A DNA stretch of 64,000 nt from Janibacter sp. DB-40 (GCF_029510815.1 NZ_CP120360.1:744001-808000), one strand, 5' to 3'. Shown: positions 47,654-57,302, counted from the stretch's first letter. The notes: generated by a model from the sequence alone, not told the origin. Made by a program: numbers and translations.

Positions 47654-48739
47654 TCAGCTGTCCTCGCCGGAGCGTGCCCGCAGCAACCGGCGAAGGGAGT
47701 CCAGCCGCTGCTCCCCGCCCGGACCCGCGTGGCCCTCGGCCACCCAGGCGTCGAGGGCGCAGTCCGGCTCGTCGTGGCTGCAGCCGCGGGGGCACCCGTC
47801 CTCGGCGCCCTCCCAGAGCTCGGGGAAGTGCCGGATGATCGTGTCGGCCTCGACGTGCGCGAGCCCGAAGGAGCGGATCCCCGGGGTGTCGATGATCCAC
47901 CCCGCCGCATCCGGGTCCCCCTCTCGCAAAAGCCTAGGCTCCTGCGAAGGGGTGGGCTCGGGTCGGGGGAGGCCGGGCAGCCGCAGCGCGAGGGCGCTGG
48001 TCGAGGTGTGCCGTCCCCGACCGGTGACGTCGTTGACGTGGCCGGTGGCGCGGTGGGCCTCGGGCACGAGCGCGTTGACGAGGGTGGACTTGCCGACGCC
48101 GGAGTGACCCACGAGCACGGAGACCCGACCGGCGAGGCGCTCGCGCAGCTCGTCCAGCGCGGGCAGCTCCGCGCCGAGCACCGAGGTGACGACGTGCGGC
48201 ACGTCCAGCGGCGCGTACTGCGCCAGGAAGTCCTCGGCGGAGGCGAGGTCGGACTTCGTCAGCACGAGCAGCGGGTCCATGCCGGCGTCGTACGCGGCGA
48301 CGAGGCACCGGTCGATCAGCCGCGGCCGCGGCTCGGGGTCGGCCAGGGCCGCCACGACGACGAGCTGGTCGGCGTTGGCGACGATGACCCGCTCGACCGG
48401 GTCGGTGTCGTCGGCGGTGCGCCGCAGCACCGTCTCGCGCTCCTCGACGCGCACGATGCGGGCGAGGGTGTCGCGCTGTCCCGAGGTGTCACCGACCATG
48501 CCGACCCGGTCGCCGACGACGATCGGGGTGCGGCCGAGCTCGCGGGCGCGCATGGCGGTGACGACGCGCTCGGGGGGACCGGGGACCAGCGTCGTCCACC
48601 GCCCCCGGTCGACGGCGGTGACGCGACCGATGATCGCGTCCTCGTGCTTGGGCCGCTCCTTGGTGCGCGGTCGCGAGCCCCTGCGGTTGGGGCGTACGCG
48701 GACGTCGGACTCGTCCCACTGGCGCGCCGAGCGGCCCAT
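47654..48739 (-). CDS. rsgA: Ribosome small-subunit GTPase RsgA with an in-frame palindrome insertion
   Basis: 361 residues. OB domain, then circularly permuted GTPase: LTKSD (G4, about 162), GHSGVGKST (G1, about 214), GRGRHTST (G2), [11 protein letters not shown] (G3), and a zinc domain [15 protein letters not shown] near 315. It releases late assembly factors from the 30S subunit. Between LALRLPG and GWIIDTPG, where relatives have only a few residues, it carries about 20 extra ([19 protein letters not shown]). The SQEPRLLR part is the 22-bp palindrome at 47925-47946. Start overlaps the aroA stop by one base. Confidence 0.93.
   Translation of the reverse strand: MGRSARQWDESDVRVRPNRRGSRPRTKERPKHEDAIIGRVTAVDRGRWTTLVPGPPERVVTAMRARELGRTPIVVGDRVGMVGDTSGQRDTLARIVRVEERETVLRRTADDTDPVERVIVANADQLVVVAALADPEPRPRLIDRCLVAAYDAGMDPLLVLTKSDLASAEDFLAQYAPLDVPHVVTSVLGAELPALDELRERLAGRVSVLVGHSGVGKSTLVNALVPEAHRATGHVNDVTGRGRHTSTSALALRLPGLPRPEPTPSQEPRLLREGDPDAAGWIIDTPGIRSFGLAHVEADTIIRHFPELWEGAEDGCPRGCSHDEPDCALDAWVAEGHAGPGGEQRLDSLRRLLRARSGEDS
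47925..47946. repeat. 22-bp palindrome inside rsgA
   Basis: CGCAAA then AGCCTAGGCT then CCTGCG: outer CGCA/TGCG and a perfect AGCCTAGGCT centre. It is read on the minus strand as SQEPRLLR without interrupting the gene. Confidence 0.9.
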
Positions 48740-50042
48740 CAGCCCGCCGACGTCCCGATCATGGACTCCCAGAGCCCCACGAACCCGGGCAGCGTCTTCG
48801 CGACGGTCCCGGGGTCCTCGATGACGGTCCCGGGCGCGGCGATCGACATGACCGCCCCGGCCATGACCATGCGGTGGTCGGCGTAGGTGTGGAAGGTCGC
48901 CGGGCGCAGCGGCCGCGGGTCGATCCGCAGCCCGTCCTCGCGCTCGGTGACCTCGACGCCCAGGGCGCCCAGCTCCCGCGCGAGCGCGGCGATCCGGTCG
49001 GTCTCGTGCCCGCGGATGTGCCCGACACCGCGGATGATCGAGGGTCCCTCGGCGCAGGCGGCGAGGGCGGCGACGACCGGCGTGAGCTCCGCCGCGTCGC
49101 CGAGGTCGATGTCGACCCCCTGCGGGTGCCCGTCACCGATCACCGTCAGCATCCGCGCGTCCAGCCGGACCTCGGCGCCCATCTGGTCGAGCACGTCACG
49201 GATGCGGTCGCCGGCCTGCGTGGTGTGCTGCGGCCAGTCCGGCACCACGACCGTCCCGCCCGCGACGACCGCGGCGGCGAGGAAGGGCGCGGCGTTCGAC
49301 AGGTCGGGCTCGACCGTGACGTCCAGCGGCAGCAGCTCGCCCGGCTCGACGCGCCAGGTGTTGGGCTCGGAGTCGTCGACCTCGGCGCCGGCGTCGCGCA
49401 GCGTCTCGACGGTCATCTCGATGTGGGGGAGCGAGGGCAGCGACCCGCCCTCGTGCACGACGGTGATGCCCTCCGTGTAGCGCGCGCCGGCGAGCAGCAG
49501 TGCGGAGACGAACTGCGAGGAGGCCGAGGCGTCGAGGGTGACGGTGCCGCCGTCGACGGCGCCTTCTCCCTCCACGACGAAGGGGAGGGTGCCGGTCCCG
49601 CCGTCGTCGACGGCGACCGAGAGGTCGCGGAGCGCATCGAGGACGGCGGCCATGGGCCGGGTGCGGGCATGCTCGTCGCCGTCGAAGGAGACCGGGCCGC
49701 GCGCGAGCGCCGCCACGGGAGGCAGGAAACGCATCACGGTGCCGGCGAGACCGCAGTCGATCGTCCCACCGCCGCGCAGGGTGGCGGGGGTGACGAGCCA
49801 GTCGGGGAGGCCAGGGCGTTCGCCGAGGAGGTGGCGTCGTCGACGCCGGCACCGAGCTGGCGCAGTCCCTGCGCCATCAGCTCGGTGTCACGGGAGCGAA
49901 GGGGGCGGCGCAGCCGGGAGGTCCCGCTCGCCAGCGCGGCCAGCACGAGGTACCGGTTCGTCAGCGACTTGCTCCCCGGCAGCGTCACGGTCGCGTCGAG
50001 CGGTCCGGACGCTGCCGGGGGATGCCAATCTGGACTGGTCAT
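48739..50042 (-). CDS. aroA: 3-phosphoshikimate 1-carboxyvinyltransferase, one apparent frameshift
   Basis: About 434 residues when two frames are joined. N-terminal part from 50042: [18 protein letters not shown] (PEP site) and [19 protein letters not shown]. The break lies near 49820-49850; beyond it the frame reads [31 protein letters not shown], then [27 protein letters not shown] and the C-terminal [15 protein letters not shown]. All EPSP-synthase landmarks are there. One missing base explains the break, and the gene is needed for aromatic amino acids, so base-call error is more likely than loss. Confidence 0.88.
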
Positions 50043-50047
50043 TCGGG

Positions 50048-50530
50048 TCAGTGCGCCGCGTTCTTCGCCTGGAGGGCCGCGAGCTTGGCTTCACGACGGG
50101 CACTGTTCTTGGCCTGCTTGGCGCGGTAGCTCAGACCGGGCTTGCCCTCGGTGTCGGCGGCCGCGAGCAGCAGCCCACCGAGGAGGGAGAGGTTCTTGAA
50201 GAACTGGATCTGCTCACCCTGCTTCTTCTCCGGGTCGGTCTCGGTCCACCACTGGTGGGTCAGCGTCGTGGGGATGATCGAGCTGAGCAGCACGAGCGAG
50301 CCGAGGCGGGGGGCCTTGCCGGTCGCGACGAGCACACCGCCGCCGACCATCGCCGCGCCGTTGACGCGCACGAGGAGCTCGGAGTCCTCGGGCAGGCCGA
50401 GCGGGGCAGCGAGCTTCTTGATCACCGGCTCGGCGGCGTCCTTGTGTGCGGAGGCGTAGCGCAGGGCGTTGACGCCGCCGAGGATGAAGATGCTCGAGAG
50501 GAGCGGACGGGCGATTCGACGAACGATCAT
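50048..50530 (-). CDS. DoxX family membrane protein
   Basis: 160 residues with four hydrophobic segments. [20 protein letters not shown] at the N-terminus, [18 protein letters not shown] and a final basic, Ala/Lys-rich tail. DoxX proteins link membrane oxidoreductases in mycobacterial redox stress response; here the function is open. It lies 5 bp upstream of aroA on the same strand. Confidence 0.88.
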   Translation of the reverse strand: MIVRRIARPLLSSIFILGGVNALRYASAHKDAAEPVIKKLAAPLGLPEDSELLVRVNGAAMVGGGVLVATGKAPRLGSLVLLSSIIPTTLTHQWWTETDPEKKQGEQIQFFKNLSLLGGLLLAAADTEGKPGLSYRAKQAKNSARREAKLAALQAKNAAH

Positions 50531-50663
50531 GGTGCGGTCTCCTTGTCGTCGTGGGGGTGTGTCGCTGCACCGGCCGGGCGGGTCCCGGTCGGGTCGGTAC
50601 ATGCCTACCGTAGTTCTTTACATCCTGCCCGTACCCGCCGACCGGACGCCTATGCTGGAGCAG

Positions 50664-51494
50664 GTGTGTGGACGATATGCGGCCACGGCCGACCCGGGTG
50701 AGCTCATCGAGGAGTTCGAGATCGACGTCGACCGGACGGGCGAGCCCACCCGCTCGATCCTCAAGTCCCCGCAGGACCCGCCGCCCGCCACCCCGGACCA
50801 CAACATGGCGCCGACCAAGCAGGCGCCCGTCATCCTCACCCGCGCACCCAAGGACGAGCCGGGGGACCCCCTTCGCCAGCTGCGGTTGCTGACCTGGGGC
50901 CTGGTGCCGTCCTGGGCCAAGGAGACCAAGGTGGGGCTGCGGATGACCAATGCCCGCGCGGAGAGCGTGCTGGAGAAGTCCTCCTTCGCCCGGGCGGCGG
51001 CCGTGCGGCGCTGTCTCGTGCCGGCCGCCGGGTGGTACGAGTGGCAGGCCTCGCCGGTCGCGACGGATGCCAAGGGCAAGCCGCGCAAGCAGCCCTTCTT
51101 CATCCACCGTGGGGACGGTGACCTGCTGACCTTCGCCGGGCTGTACGAGTTCTGGCGGGACCGCTCGCTGGCCGACGACGACCCGGCCGTGTGGCTGGTC
51201 AGCTTCACGATCATCACCACCACGGCCGACCCGGGGATGGACCGCATCCACGACCGCCAGCCGCTGGTCCTGGAGCGCGCGGACCACGAGCGCTGGCTCG
51301 ACCCGGACCTCACCGACCCCTCCGGGATCGAGGACCTGATCGGCTTCTCGCAGCCGGGACGCTTCGCGGCCCACCCGATCTCGACGGCGGTCAATGCCAC
51401 GCGCAACAATGGCCCCGGCCTGCTCGAGCCGCTCCCGGCGAGCGAGCTGGTCGGGGTCGTCGATCCGGAGACGGGGGAGATCTACGGTGGTTGA
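50664..51494 (+). CDS. HMCES/YedK-type SOS-response-associated DNA-protein crosslink protein
   Basis: 276 residues. The start is taken as GTG at 50664 because the family needs Cys at position 2 (MCGRY), which crosslinks to abasic sites in single-stranded DNA, and because a TATGCT box sits 7 nt upstream. An in-frame ATG 12 nt earlier would bury the cysteine. Other family points: NMAPTKQAPV, LTWGLVPSWAKE, MTNARAESV, RRCLVPAAGWYEWQ, and FTIITTTADPGMDRIHDRQPLVL (in pieces). It overlaps the next gene by 8 nt. Confidence 0.92.
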   Translation: MCGRYAATADPGELIEEFEIDVDRTGEPTRSILKSPQDPPPATPDHNMAPTKQAPVILTRAPKDEPGDPLRQLRLLTWGLVPSWAKETKVGLRMTNARAESVLEKSSFARAAAVRRCLVPAAGWYEWQASPVATDAKGKPRKQPFFIHRGDGDLLTFAGLYEFWRDRSLADDDPAVWLVSFTIITTTADPGMDRIHDRQPLVLERADHERWLDPDLTDPSGIEDLIGFSQPGRFAAHPISTAVNATRNNGPGLLEPLPASELVGVVDPETGEIYGG

Positions 51495-52125
51495 GCTGGA
51501 GACGCAGCAGGGCCCGGCCCGGGCCCACGTGCACGAGGCGGAGGGGGAGCCCGCCGGCTCCCTGCTCCTCACCCACGGGGCCGGTGGCGGGGTGGACGCG
51601 AAGGACCTCGCCGCGATCGCGGCGGTGCTCCCGCCGCTGGGTTGGACGGTCGCGCTCGTCGAGATGCCGTGGCGGGTGGCCGGCAAGAAGGTCGCGCCGA
51701 TGCCGCCGAAGCTGGACGCCGCGTGGCGCGAGATCGTCGCCGCCGTGCGTGACGAGCTGCCCGGGCGGCTGGTCATGGGTGGGCGCAGCGCCGGGGCGCG
51801 CGTGGCCTGCCGGTTGGCCGAGGAGCTCGGGGCGGATGCCGTGCTGTGCCTGTCCTTCCCGCTGCTGCCGGCCGGCAAGCCCCCGGAGAAGTCCCGCATC
51901 GGCGAGCTGCTGCTGCCGATCCGCGCCGGGCTGCCGCTGCACGTGGTGCAGGGGATGCGCGACCCCTTCGGCGGTCCCGATCACGTGCGTCGGGCGCTCG
52001 CGGGGGAGGGCGTCGAGATCGACGGCGACCGCGTGCGCGTCGACGAGGCGCCCGGGTCGCACTCCTTCACCGACGGGGTGACCGTGGCCGACGCGGTCGC
52101 AGCCAAGCTGGCCGCATCTGCTTAG
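51487..52125 (+). CDS. Alpha/beta-hydrolase family protein
   Basis: 212 residues. SLLLTHGAGGG (oxyanion region, about 26), nucleophile in VMGGRSAGARVA (about 98), Asp in GMRDPFGGPDH (about 158) and His in GSHSFTDGV (about 196) give a catalytic triad of the KANL3/Tex30-like hydrolase type. Substrate unknown. GTG start within the HMCES gene end. The final residues ASA and the stop TAG are contributed by the 22-bp palindrome. Confidence 0.85.
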   Translation: MVELETQQGPARAHVHEAEGEPAGSLLLTHGAGGGVDAKDLAAIAAVLPPLGWTVALVEMPWRVAGKKVAPMPPKLDAAWREIVAAVRDELPGRLVMGGRSAGARVACRLAEELGADAVLCLSFPLLPAGKPPEKSRIGELLLPIRAGLPLHVVQGMRDPFGGPDHVRRALAGEGVEIDGDRVRVDEAPGSHSFTDGVTVADAVAAKLAASA

Positions 52126-52227
52126 GCTCCTGCGCAGGGTCGACGCATCTGCTTAGGCTCCTGCGCGGGATTGGCGCATCTGCTTAGGCTCCTGCGCGGG
52201 ATTGGCGCATCTGCTTAGGGTCGTGAA
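52113..52227. repeat. Array of 22-bp TAGGC palindromes with exact 31-bp period
   Basis: Copies start at 52113, 52144, 52175 and 52206 (the last is degenerate at its right arm). Each reads CGCATCTGCTTAGGC then TCCTGCG. Spacers are 9 bp. The array lies between convergent genes and provides the stop of both. Confidence 0.9.
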
Positions 52228-53537
52228 CCGAGCGCGAGGATGATCGCCAGCACCTCGTCGGGGTCGGTCAGGCGCTCGCCGTAGAGGTCGCGCACCTGGT
52301 TCATCCGGTAGCGCACGGTCTGCGGGTGCACATGCAGCACCTCGGCGACGATCTCGCGCCGCCCCTGCAGCAGCAGCCACGCGCGCAGCGTCTCGGCGAG
52401 CCGCTCGGCGGTGCCTTCGGCCACGTCGGCGAAGGGGGCCAGCGCCGCCTCGCGCAGGTCGGCCAACGCCCTCGGGTCGGCGTGCAGGACGAGCTCGGGC
52501 AGCACCGCGTCGGTGTCGAGCGGGGCGTCCTCGTGGGCCAGCGGCAGGGCCCGCACCGCCCTCTCGTAGGACTCCCCGGCGCGCTGCCACGGGCGGGCGG
52601 GGCCGATGACGGCCGGGCGGCCCTCGAGGACCTCGTGCAGGTGGGCGCGGGCCCCGCCCCCTGCGTCGGGGACGAGCAGCACGGCCTGCCCGGTGACGGG
52701 GTGCGCCTCGCGCTCGGGGAGGTCCTCGGAGAGGGTGAGCGTGCGCGGGTCGAGGACGGCGGCGGTGGTGCCCAGGCGTGGGCTCGGCACCAGCACGGCG
52801 GTGAGGGTGCGCGGCGGGGTCCACGCGGCGGCGGACGTCGCGGCGTCGAGCTCGGCCTCCCCGGCGCCGGTGAGCAGCCCGCGGGTCAACCGGTCGAGGT
52901 GGACGATGCGGGCGCGCTCGGCGCTCGTGGTCTGGCTGTTGTGCCCGGCGACCGAGGCGGCGGACAGCTCGTCGATGTAGGTGAAGACCAGCTCGGCGAA
53001 GCGCCCGAGCGTCGCGGCGTCCACCCCGGCGGCGATGGCCTCGACGGACAGCTCGCGCCACGCGGCGCCGGCACCCACGCGGTAGGCCGACAGCAGCGCC
53101 TCGACGGGGCGGCCGGTGCGCGCCTCGGCCTGCCCGAGGTCGCGGGCGGCGGCGACACCGACGCCGACCTGCGCGTCCGAGCGCGGGATGGTCTGCCCGG
53201 CGAGCGAGACGAAGCTCTCCAGCGACACCTGCACGGCCTTCTCGATCACCCGCCCCATCCGTCCCTGGAAGGGCACGTCGTAGGCGGGCACCTCGCGCAT
53301 GATCTCGGCGACGACGAGCTTGGCCACCCGTGGCAGGTGCTGGCGAAGGGCGTCGACCGTCGCCTCGTCGAGGGCGAGCGCCGCGGCGCGTTGGGCGGTC
53401 CGCCCGCCGTCCTTGCGCAACTGCTTGGGCTCTTGCGAGTTCCCCGTCCCTTCCTTTCGCAATTGCTTAGGCTCTTGCGAGTTCCCCGCCCCTTCCTTTC
53501 GCAACTGCTTAGGCTCTTGCGAAGGCTCGTCATCCAT
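52215..53537 (-). CDS. PucR/CdaR-type transcriptional regulator with repeat-encoded N-terminus
   Basis: 440 residues from the ATG at 53537. The C-terminal helix-turn-helix RREIVAEVLHVHPQTVRYRMNQV (about 385-408, in pieces) is the PucR HTH. The middle part (about 60-180) is a helical sensor-like domain (VAEIMREVPAYDVPFQGRMG). Residues 5-45 consist of three 14-residue repeats, SQEPKQLRK plus EG(A/T)GN, encoded by three 22-bp palindromes with a 42-bp period. The repeats may have been added to the N-terminus, and a start after them is possible. Divergent from the reductase-desaturase operon, which it may control. Confidence 0.88.
   Translation of the reverse strand: MDDEPSQEPKQLRKEGAGNSQEPKQLRKEGTGNSQEPKQLRKDGGRTAQRAAALALDEATVDALRQHLPRVAKLVVAEIMREVPAYDVPFQGRMGRVIEKAVQVSLESFVSLAGQTIPRSDAQVGVGVAAARDLGQAEARTGRPVEALLSAYRVGAGAAWRELSVEAIAAGVDAATLGRFAELVFTYIDELSAASVAGHNSQTTSAERARIVHLDRLTRGLLTGAGEAELDAATSAAAWTPPRTLTAVLVPSPRLGTTAAVLDPRTLTLSEDLPEREAHPVTGQAVLLVPDAGGGARAHLHEVLEGRPAVIGPARPWQRAGESYERAVRALPLAHEDAPLDTDAVLPELVLHADPRALADLREAALAPFADVAEGTAERLAETLRAWLLLQGRREIVAEVLHVHPQTVRYRMNQVRDLYGERLTDPDEVLAIILALGSRP
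53416..53521. repeat. Three in-frame 22-bp palindromes, 42-bp period
   Basis: Copies at 53416-53437, 53458-53479 and 53500-53521: CGCAACTGC, T(T/G)(A/G)GGC, TCTTGCG. The 42-bp period is a multiple of three, unlike the intergenic arrays, and the minus strand reads SQEPKQLR in each. Confidence 0.9.
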
Positions 53538-53580
53538 CACCAGCACCCCACTTGTCTCCCGTGAACAAATACCTCGGTCA

Positions 53581-53600
53581 GATCCTACTCGCGCAGGATC
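53581..53600. promoter_or_regulatory. Candidate operator upstream of the reductase-desaturase operon
   Basis: GATCCT (53581-53586) and AGGATC (53595-53600) form an inverted repeat across 8 bp, in the 98-bp divergent spacer next to the regulator gene. A plausible operator; the protein that binds it is unknown. Confidence 0.4.
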
Positions 53601-53635
53601 AATACCGTGGGCAGTTGAGGCGGGAGGATGGAGAC

Positions 53636-54721
53636 ATGACCACGACTCTCACCCGAGCCCGCGAGACCGCCACGCGCTTTGCGCGTGGGCTGGCCACGCC
53701 GGTCATCCCCGAGGACTACCTCGATCTCTTCGCCCCCCTTCGCTCCGGTGCCGACCTGCGCGGGCGCATCGTCGCGATCACCCCGGAGACCGCGGACGCG
53801 GCCACCATCACCATCCGCCCCGGCAGGGACTGGCAGGGTCACCAGCCCGGCCAGTACATCCGCCTGGGCGTCGACGTCGACGGTGTGCGCTGCTGGCGCG
53901 CCTACTCGCTGACCTCGGACACGAGCGCACGCGACGGGCTGATCTCGATCACCGTCAAGGCGATGCCCGACGGCGTCGTCTCCCGCCACCTCGTCCACCA
54001 CACGCGCCCGGGCACGCTGGTCCAGCTGGACCAGGCGACCGGTGACTTCATGCTGCCGCAGTCGGTGCCGGCCAAGGTCCTCTTCCTCACCGGCGGCTCG
54101 GGCATCACCCCCGTCATGGGGATGCTGCGCAACCACGACTTCGACGGGCGGGACGTCGTCCACGCGCACTCCGCGCCGACGGCCGACGACGTGATCTTCG
54201 CCCGCGAGCTGGCCAACCCGGCCCCCGGCGTGCGCGTCATGGTGCGCCACACCGACCACGAGGGGATGTTCACCCCCGACCAGCTCGAGGAGCAGGTGCC
54301 CGACTGGCGCGAGCGCGAGACGTGGATCTGCGGACCCACCCCGATGCTCGACGCCTTCGAGGAGCACTACGCGGCGCACGGCCGCAGCGAGCTGCTCCAC
54401 GTGGAGCGCTTCCGCCCGGCGATCATCGAGGTCGGCGAAGGGGGCACCGCCACCCTGCGCACGGGCGAGGAGCAGAAGGCCCTCGACCTCGACGGCGGCA
54501 CCACCATCCTCGACGGGGCGGAGGACGCCGGCGTCCTCATGCCGAGCGGCTGCCGGATGGGCATCTGCTTCGGCTGCGTCCTGCCCATGACCGACGGCGC
54601 CGTGCGCGACCTGCGCAACGGCGACCTGACCACGACCACCCCGGACGACCCGCCGGTGAAGGTGCAGACCTGCATCTCCGCCGTCGCCGGTACCTGCACC
54701 ATCGAGACCCAGGAGAAGTGA
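53636..54721 (+). CDS. Ferredoxin-NADP reductase-type electron donor for fatty-acid desaturase
   Basis: 361 residues. Flavin domain RAYSLTSD (about 88), NAD(P) domain [16 protein letters not shown] (about 146) and WICGPTPML (about 228). The C-terminal plant-type [2Fe-2S] ferredoxin domain has CRMGICFGC (about 305) and a last Cys in VQTCISAV (about 344). The layout equals that of mycobacterial Rv3230c, the partner of DesA3. It passes electrons from NADPH to the desaturase encoded next (ATGA-type overlap). Confidence 0.92.
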   Translation: MTTTLTRARETATRFARGLATPVIPEDYLDLFAPLRSGADLRGRIVAITPETADAATITIRPGRDWQGHQPGQYIRLGVDVDGVRCWRAYSLTSDTSARDGLISITVKAMPDGVVSRHLVHHTRPGTLVQLDQATGDFMLPQSVPAKVLFLTGGSGITPVMGMLRNHDFDGRDVVHAHSAPTADDVIFARELANPAPGVRVMVRHTDHEGMFTPDQLEEQVPDWRERETWICGPTPMLDAFEEHYAAHGRSELLHVERFRPAIIEVGEGGTATLRTGEEQKALDLDGGTTILDGAEDAGVLMPSGCRMGICFGCVLPMTDGAVRDLRNGDLTTTTPDDPPVKVQTCISAVAGTCTIETQEK

Positions 54722-55971
54722 TGACTGCGACCCTCGAGCGCCCCACCACTGCCCGCACCACCGACGCCCGCATCACCGGCGGCTCGTCGGAGGTGATCCA
54801 CACCGACGTCACCATGTCGCCGTCCCCGATCGCGCACCTGACCCCGGAGCAGATCGAGCAGCTCGGCCGCGAGCTCGACGAGATCCGCACCGAGACGATG
54901 GACTCGCTGGGGGAGAAGGACGCCCGGTACATCCGCCGGGTCATCGCCGCCCAGCGCTACCTCGAGATCGGTGGCCGCGCGGCCCTGTTCTTCTCCGGCA
55001 ACCCGATCGCGTGGGTGGCGGGCACCGCCGCGCTGAGCGCGTCGAAGATCCTGGACAACATGGAGGTCGGGCACAACATCATCCACGGCCAGTGGGACTG
55101 GATGCGTGACCCGAAGATCCACTCCTCGACGTGGGAGTGGGACAACGTCACCCCGGCGGACCACTGGAAGAACAGCCACAACAAGGTCCACCACACGTAC
55201 ACGAACGTCGTCGGCCACGACAACGACCTCGGGTACGGCATCATGCGCGTGGACGACGCCCAGAAGTGGTACCCGGGCTACCTCATCCAGCCGGTCACCC
55301 AGTTCATCAACGCCACCTTCTTCGAGTACGGCATCGCGGCGTACGACCTCGAGCTGGGCAAGCACTGGGCGACCCGCCACGACAACCCGGAGTGGATGGC
55401 CGAGGCGAAGAAGGTCGTCAACAAGATCAAGAAGCAGGCCGGCAAGGACTACCTGCTCTTCCCGCTGCTGGCCGGGCCGAACGCCCTGTCCACCCTCGGC
55501 GCGAACGTCGTCGCCAACCTCGTGCGTAACTACTGGACGCACTCGGTCATCATGTGCGGCCACTTCCCGGCCGGGGTGAAGACCTTCGCCAAGAACTCGA
55601 TCGTCGGGGAGACCCGCGGCGAGTGGTACCTGCGCCAGATGCTCGGCTCGGCGAACATCACCGGCTCGACCGCGATGCACATCGCGACCGGTCACCTGAG
55701 CTACCAGATCGAGCACCACCTCTTCCCCGACATGCCCAGCCGCCGCTACCCGGAGATCGCCCCGAAGATCGAGGCGCTCTTCGACAAGTACGGCCTGGAG
55801 TACGTCACCGGTCCGCTGCACAAGCAGGTCGGCTCGGCGTGGAGCGAGATCATCCGCCTGTCGCTGCCCAACGACACCTCGCTGCGGCAGACGATCCAGA
55901 TCCTGCGGACGCAGGGCATGAAGGGCCTGAAGGCCCGCGCCCGCAAGACCCGGCACGTCTACGCCCGCTGA
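54721..55971 (+). CDS. Acyl-CoA/lipid fatty-acid desaturase (DesA3-like)
   Basis: 416 residues, membrane-bound di-iron desaturase. Three histidine boxes: HNIIHG (about 119), [10 protein letters not shown] (about 156) and [11 protein letters not shown] (about 331), plus an extra HxxxH-like HIATGH before the third. It introduces a double bond into fatty acyl chains, affecting membrane fluidity. Coupled to the reductase gene upstream. The divergent PucR-type protein is the likely regulator. Confidence 0.92.
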   Translation: MTATLERPTTARTTDARITGGSSEVIHTDVTMSPSPIAHLTPEQIEQLGRELDEIRTETMDSLGEKDARYIRRVIAAQRYLEIGGRAALFFSGNPIAWVAGTAALSASKILDNMEVGHNIIHGQWDWMRDPKIHSSTWEWDNVTPADHWKNSHNKVHHTYTNVVGHDNDLGYGIMRVDDAQKWYPGYLIQPVTQFINATFFEYGIAAYDLELGKHWATRHDNPEWMAEAKKVVNKIKKQAGKDYLLFPLLAGPNALSTLGANVVANLVRNYWTHSVIMCGHFPAGVKTFAKNSIVGETRGEWYLRQMLGSANITGSTAMHIATGHLSYQIEHHLFPDMPSRRYPEIAPKIEALFDKYGLEYVTGPLHKQVGSAWSEIIRLSLPNDTSLRQTIQILRTQGMKGLKARARKTRHVYAR

Positions 55972-55976
55972 GCCCC

Positions 55977-56060
55977 AACCGGTGGTTGAGGTGTGACGAG
56001 CGCACCCCCGGTGGTTGAGGTGTGACGAGCGCCAGCGAGGAGCCTCGAAACCACCACCAC
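55977..56060. repeat. TGGTTGAGG...CCTCGAAACCA palindromic element
   Basis: GGTGGTTGAGGTGTGACGAG occurs twice in tandem (55980, 56010), closed by GAGGAGCCTCGAAACCACC. The TGGTTGAGG and CCTCGAAACCA ends pair. Other members: 57233-57300, 58382-58520, 58920-58970 and 62110-62214. Confidence 0.75.
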
Positions 56061-56068
56061 ACCCGAGA

Positions 56069-56103
56069 TGAGCGCAGGGCCGCAGAACGCGGCCCTGCGC
56101 TCA
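56069..56103. terminator. Terminator between desaturase and galE
   Basis: TGAGCGCAGGGCCGC (56069-56083) pairs exactly with GCGGCCCTGCGCTCA (56089-56103), loop AGAAC. Serves the two convergent genes. Confidence 0.85.
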
Positions 56104-56154
56104 GCTGCGTTGCGGCCACTCCCCGCGGTGCGTCGCTCGGCCCAGGGGTCTACG

Positions 56155-57180
56155 TCACCCGGCGGGTTCGTACCCCTGCGGGTTGTTCGACTGCCAGCGC
56201 CAGGTGTCGGCGCACATCTGCTCGATGGTGTGCTCCGCGCGCCAGCCGAGCTCGGCCTCTGCGCGGGACGGGTCGGCATAGCAGACCGCGAGGTCGCCCG
56301 CGCGTCGAGGCGCGATCTCGTAGGGAAGGGGGCGTCCGCTGGCCGCCTCGAAGGCGCGGACCATGTCGAGCACGGACGATCCCCGCCCCGTCCCGAGGTT
56401 CCACGCCCGCACACGCACGTCGGGGTGGGTCTTGAGGTGCTCCAGGGCCGCGACATGGCCGGCCGCGAGGTCCTCGACGTGGATGTAGTCGCGTAGTGCC
56501 GTCCCGTCGGGCGTGTCGTAGTCGTCGCCGAAGACCTGCAGCTTATCGCGCCGACCGACCGCGACCTGCGCGATGAAGGGCATCAGGTTGTTCGGGATGC
56601 CCTGCGGGTCCTCACCGATCGTGCCGGAGGCATGGGCGCCGACCGGGTTGAAGTAGCGCAGGAGCGCGACGTGCAGGTTCTCGTCGGCGCGGGCCGCGTC
56701 GGTGAGGATCTGCTCCTGCATGACCTTGGTCCACCCGTAGGGGTTGGTGGAGGAGGTCGGCAGGTCCTCGTGCATGGGGACCTCGGTCGTCTCGCCGTAC
56801 ACGGTCGCCGAGGACGAGAAGACGATGGTCCCCACGCCGTGACGCTTCATGGCGCGCAGCAGGGCGAAGGTCGTGCCGAGGTTGTTGTCGTAGTACTCGA
56901 CCGGGATCACGCTCGACTCGCCGACGGCCTTCAGGCCGGCGAAGTGGATCACTGCGTCGAAGGGGCGGTCGGCGAAGAGCGCCGAGATCTTGTCCTCGTC
57001 GCGGACGTCGAAGGAGTGGGTCTCGATCGGCGAGCCCGTCAGGGCCTCGAGACGCGGGATGGCCGCCGGGCTGGAGTTGACGAAGCTGTCGACGACGACG
57101 ACCTCGTGCCCCGCGGCGACGAGCTGGACGACGGTGTGGGAGCCGATGTACCCGGCTCCGCCGGTAACGAGGACGCGCAT
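56155..57180 (-). CDS. galE: UDP-glucose 4-epimerase
   Basis: 341 residues, short-chain dehydrogenase fold. NAD-binding VTGGAGYIGSH (about 5-15), Ser region FSSSATVYGE (about 121), YxxxK in YGWTKVMQE (about 148), and the sugar-binding end ARRAGDLAVCYADPSRAEAELGW (about 295-317, in pieces). It interconverts UDP-glucose and UDP-galactose for cell-surface sugars. ATG 6 nt after a TAGGGT box, leaderless type. Single gene; no gal neighbours. Confidence 0.94.
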   Translation of the reverse strand: MRVLVTGGAGYIGSHTVVQLVAAGHEVVVVDSFVNSSPAAIPRLEALTGSPIETHSFDVRDEDKISALFADRPFDAVIHFAGLKAVGESSVIPVEYYDNNLGTTFALLRAMKRHGVGTIVFSSSATVYGETTEVPMHEDLPTSSTNPYGWTKVMQEQILTDAARADENLHVALLRYFNPVGAHASGTIGEDPQGIPNNLMPFIAQVAVGRRDKLQVFGDDYDTPDGTALRDYIHVEDLAAGHVAALEHLKTHPDVRVRAWNLGTGRGSSVLDMVRAFEAASGRPLPYEIAPRRAGDLAVCYADPSRAEAELGWRAEHTIEQMCADTWRWQSNNPQGYEPAG

Positions 57181-57232
57181 GCCGTCACCCTAACGGGGCC
57201 GGCATCCCACGGTGGTTATGGTCCAACGCTGG

Positions 57233-57300
57233 TTGAGGTGCGTAGGCGTCCAACGGTGGTTGAGGTGCGAGGCCGCCCGCGGCCGAAGCCTCGAAACCAG
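57233..57300. repeat. TGGTTGAGG-type palindromic element
   Basis: GTGGTTGAGGTGCGAGGCC...GGCCGAAGCCTCGAAACCAG, preceded by a partial copy at 57228. Same family as 55977-56060. It lies between rsrA's end and the galE start region. Confidence 0.75.
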
Positions 57301-57302
57301 CC

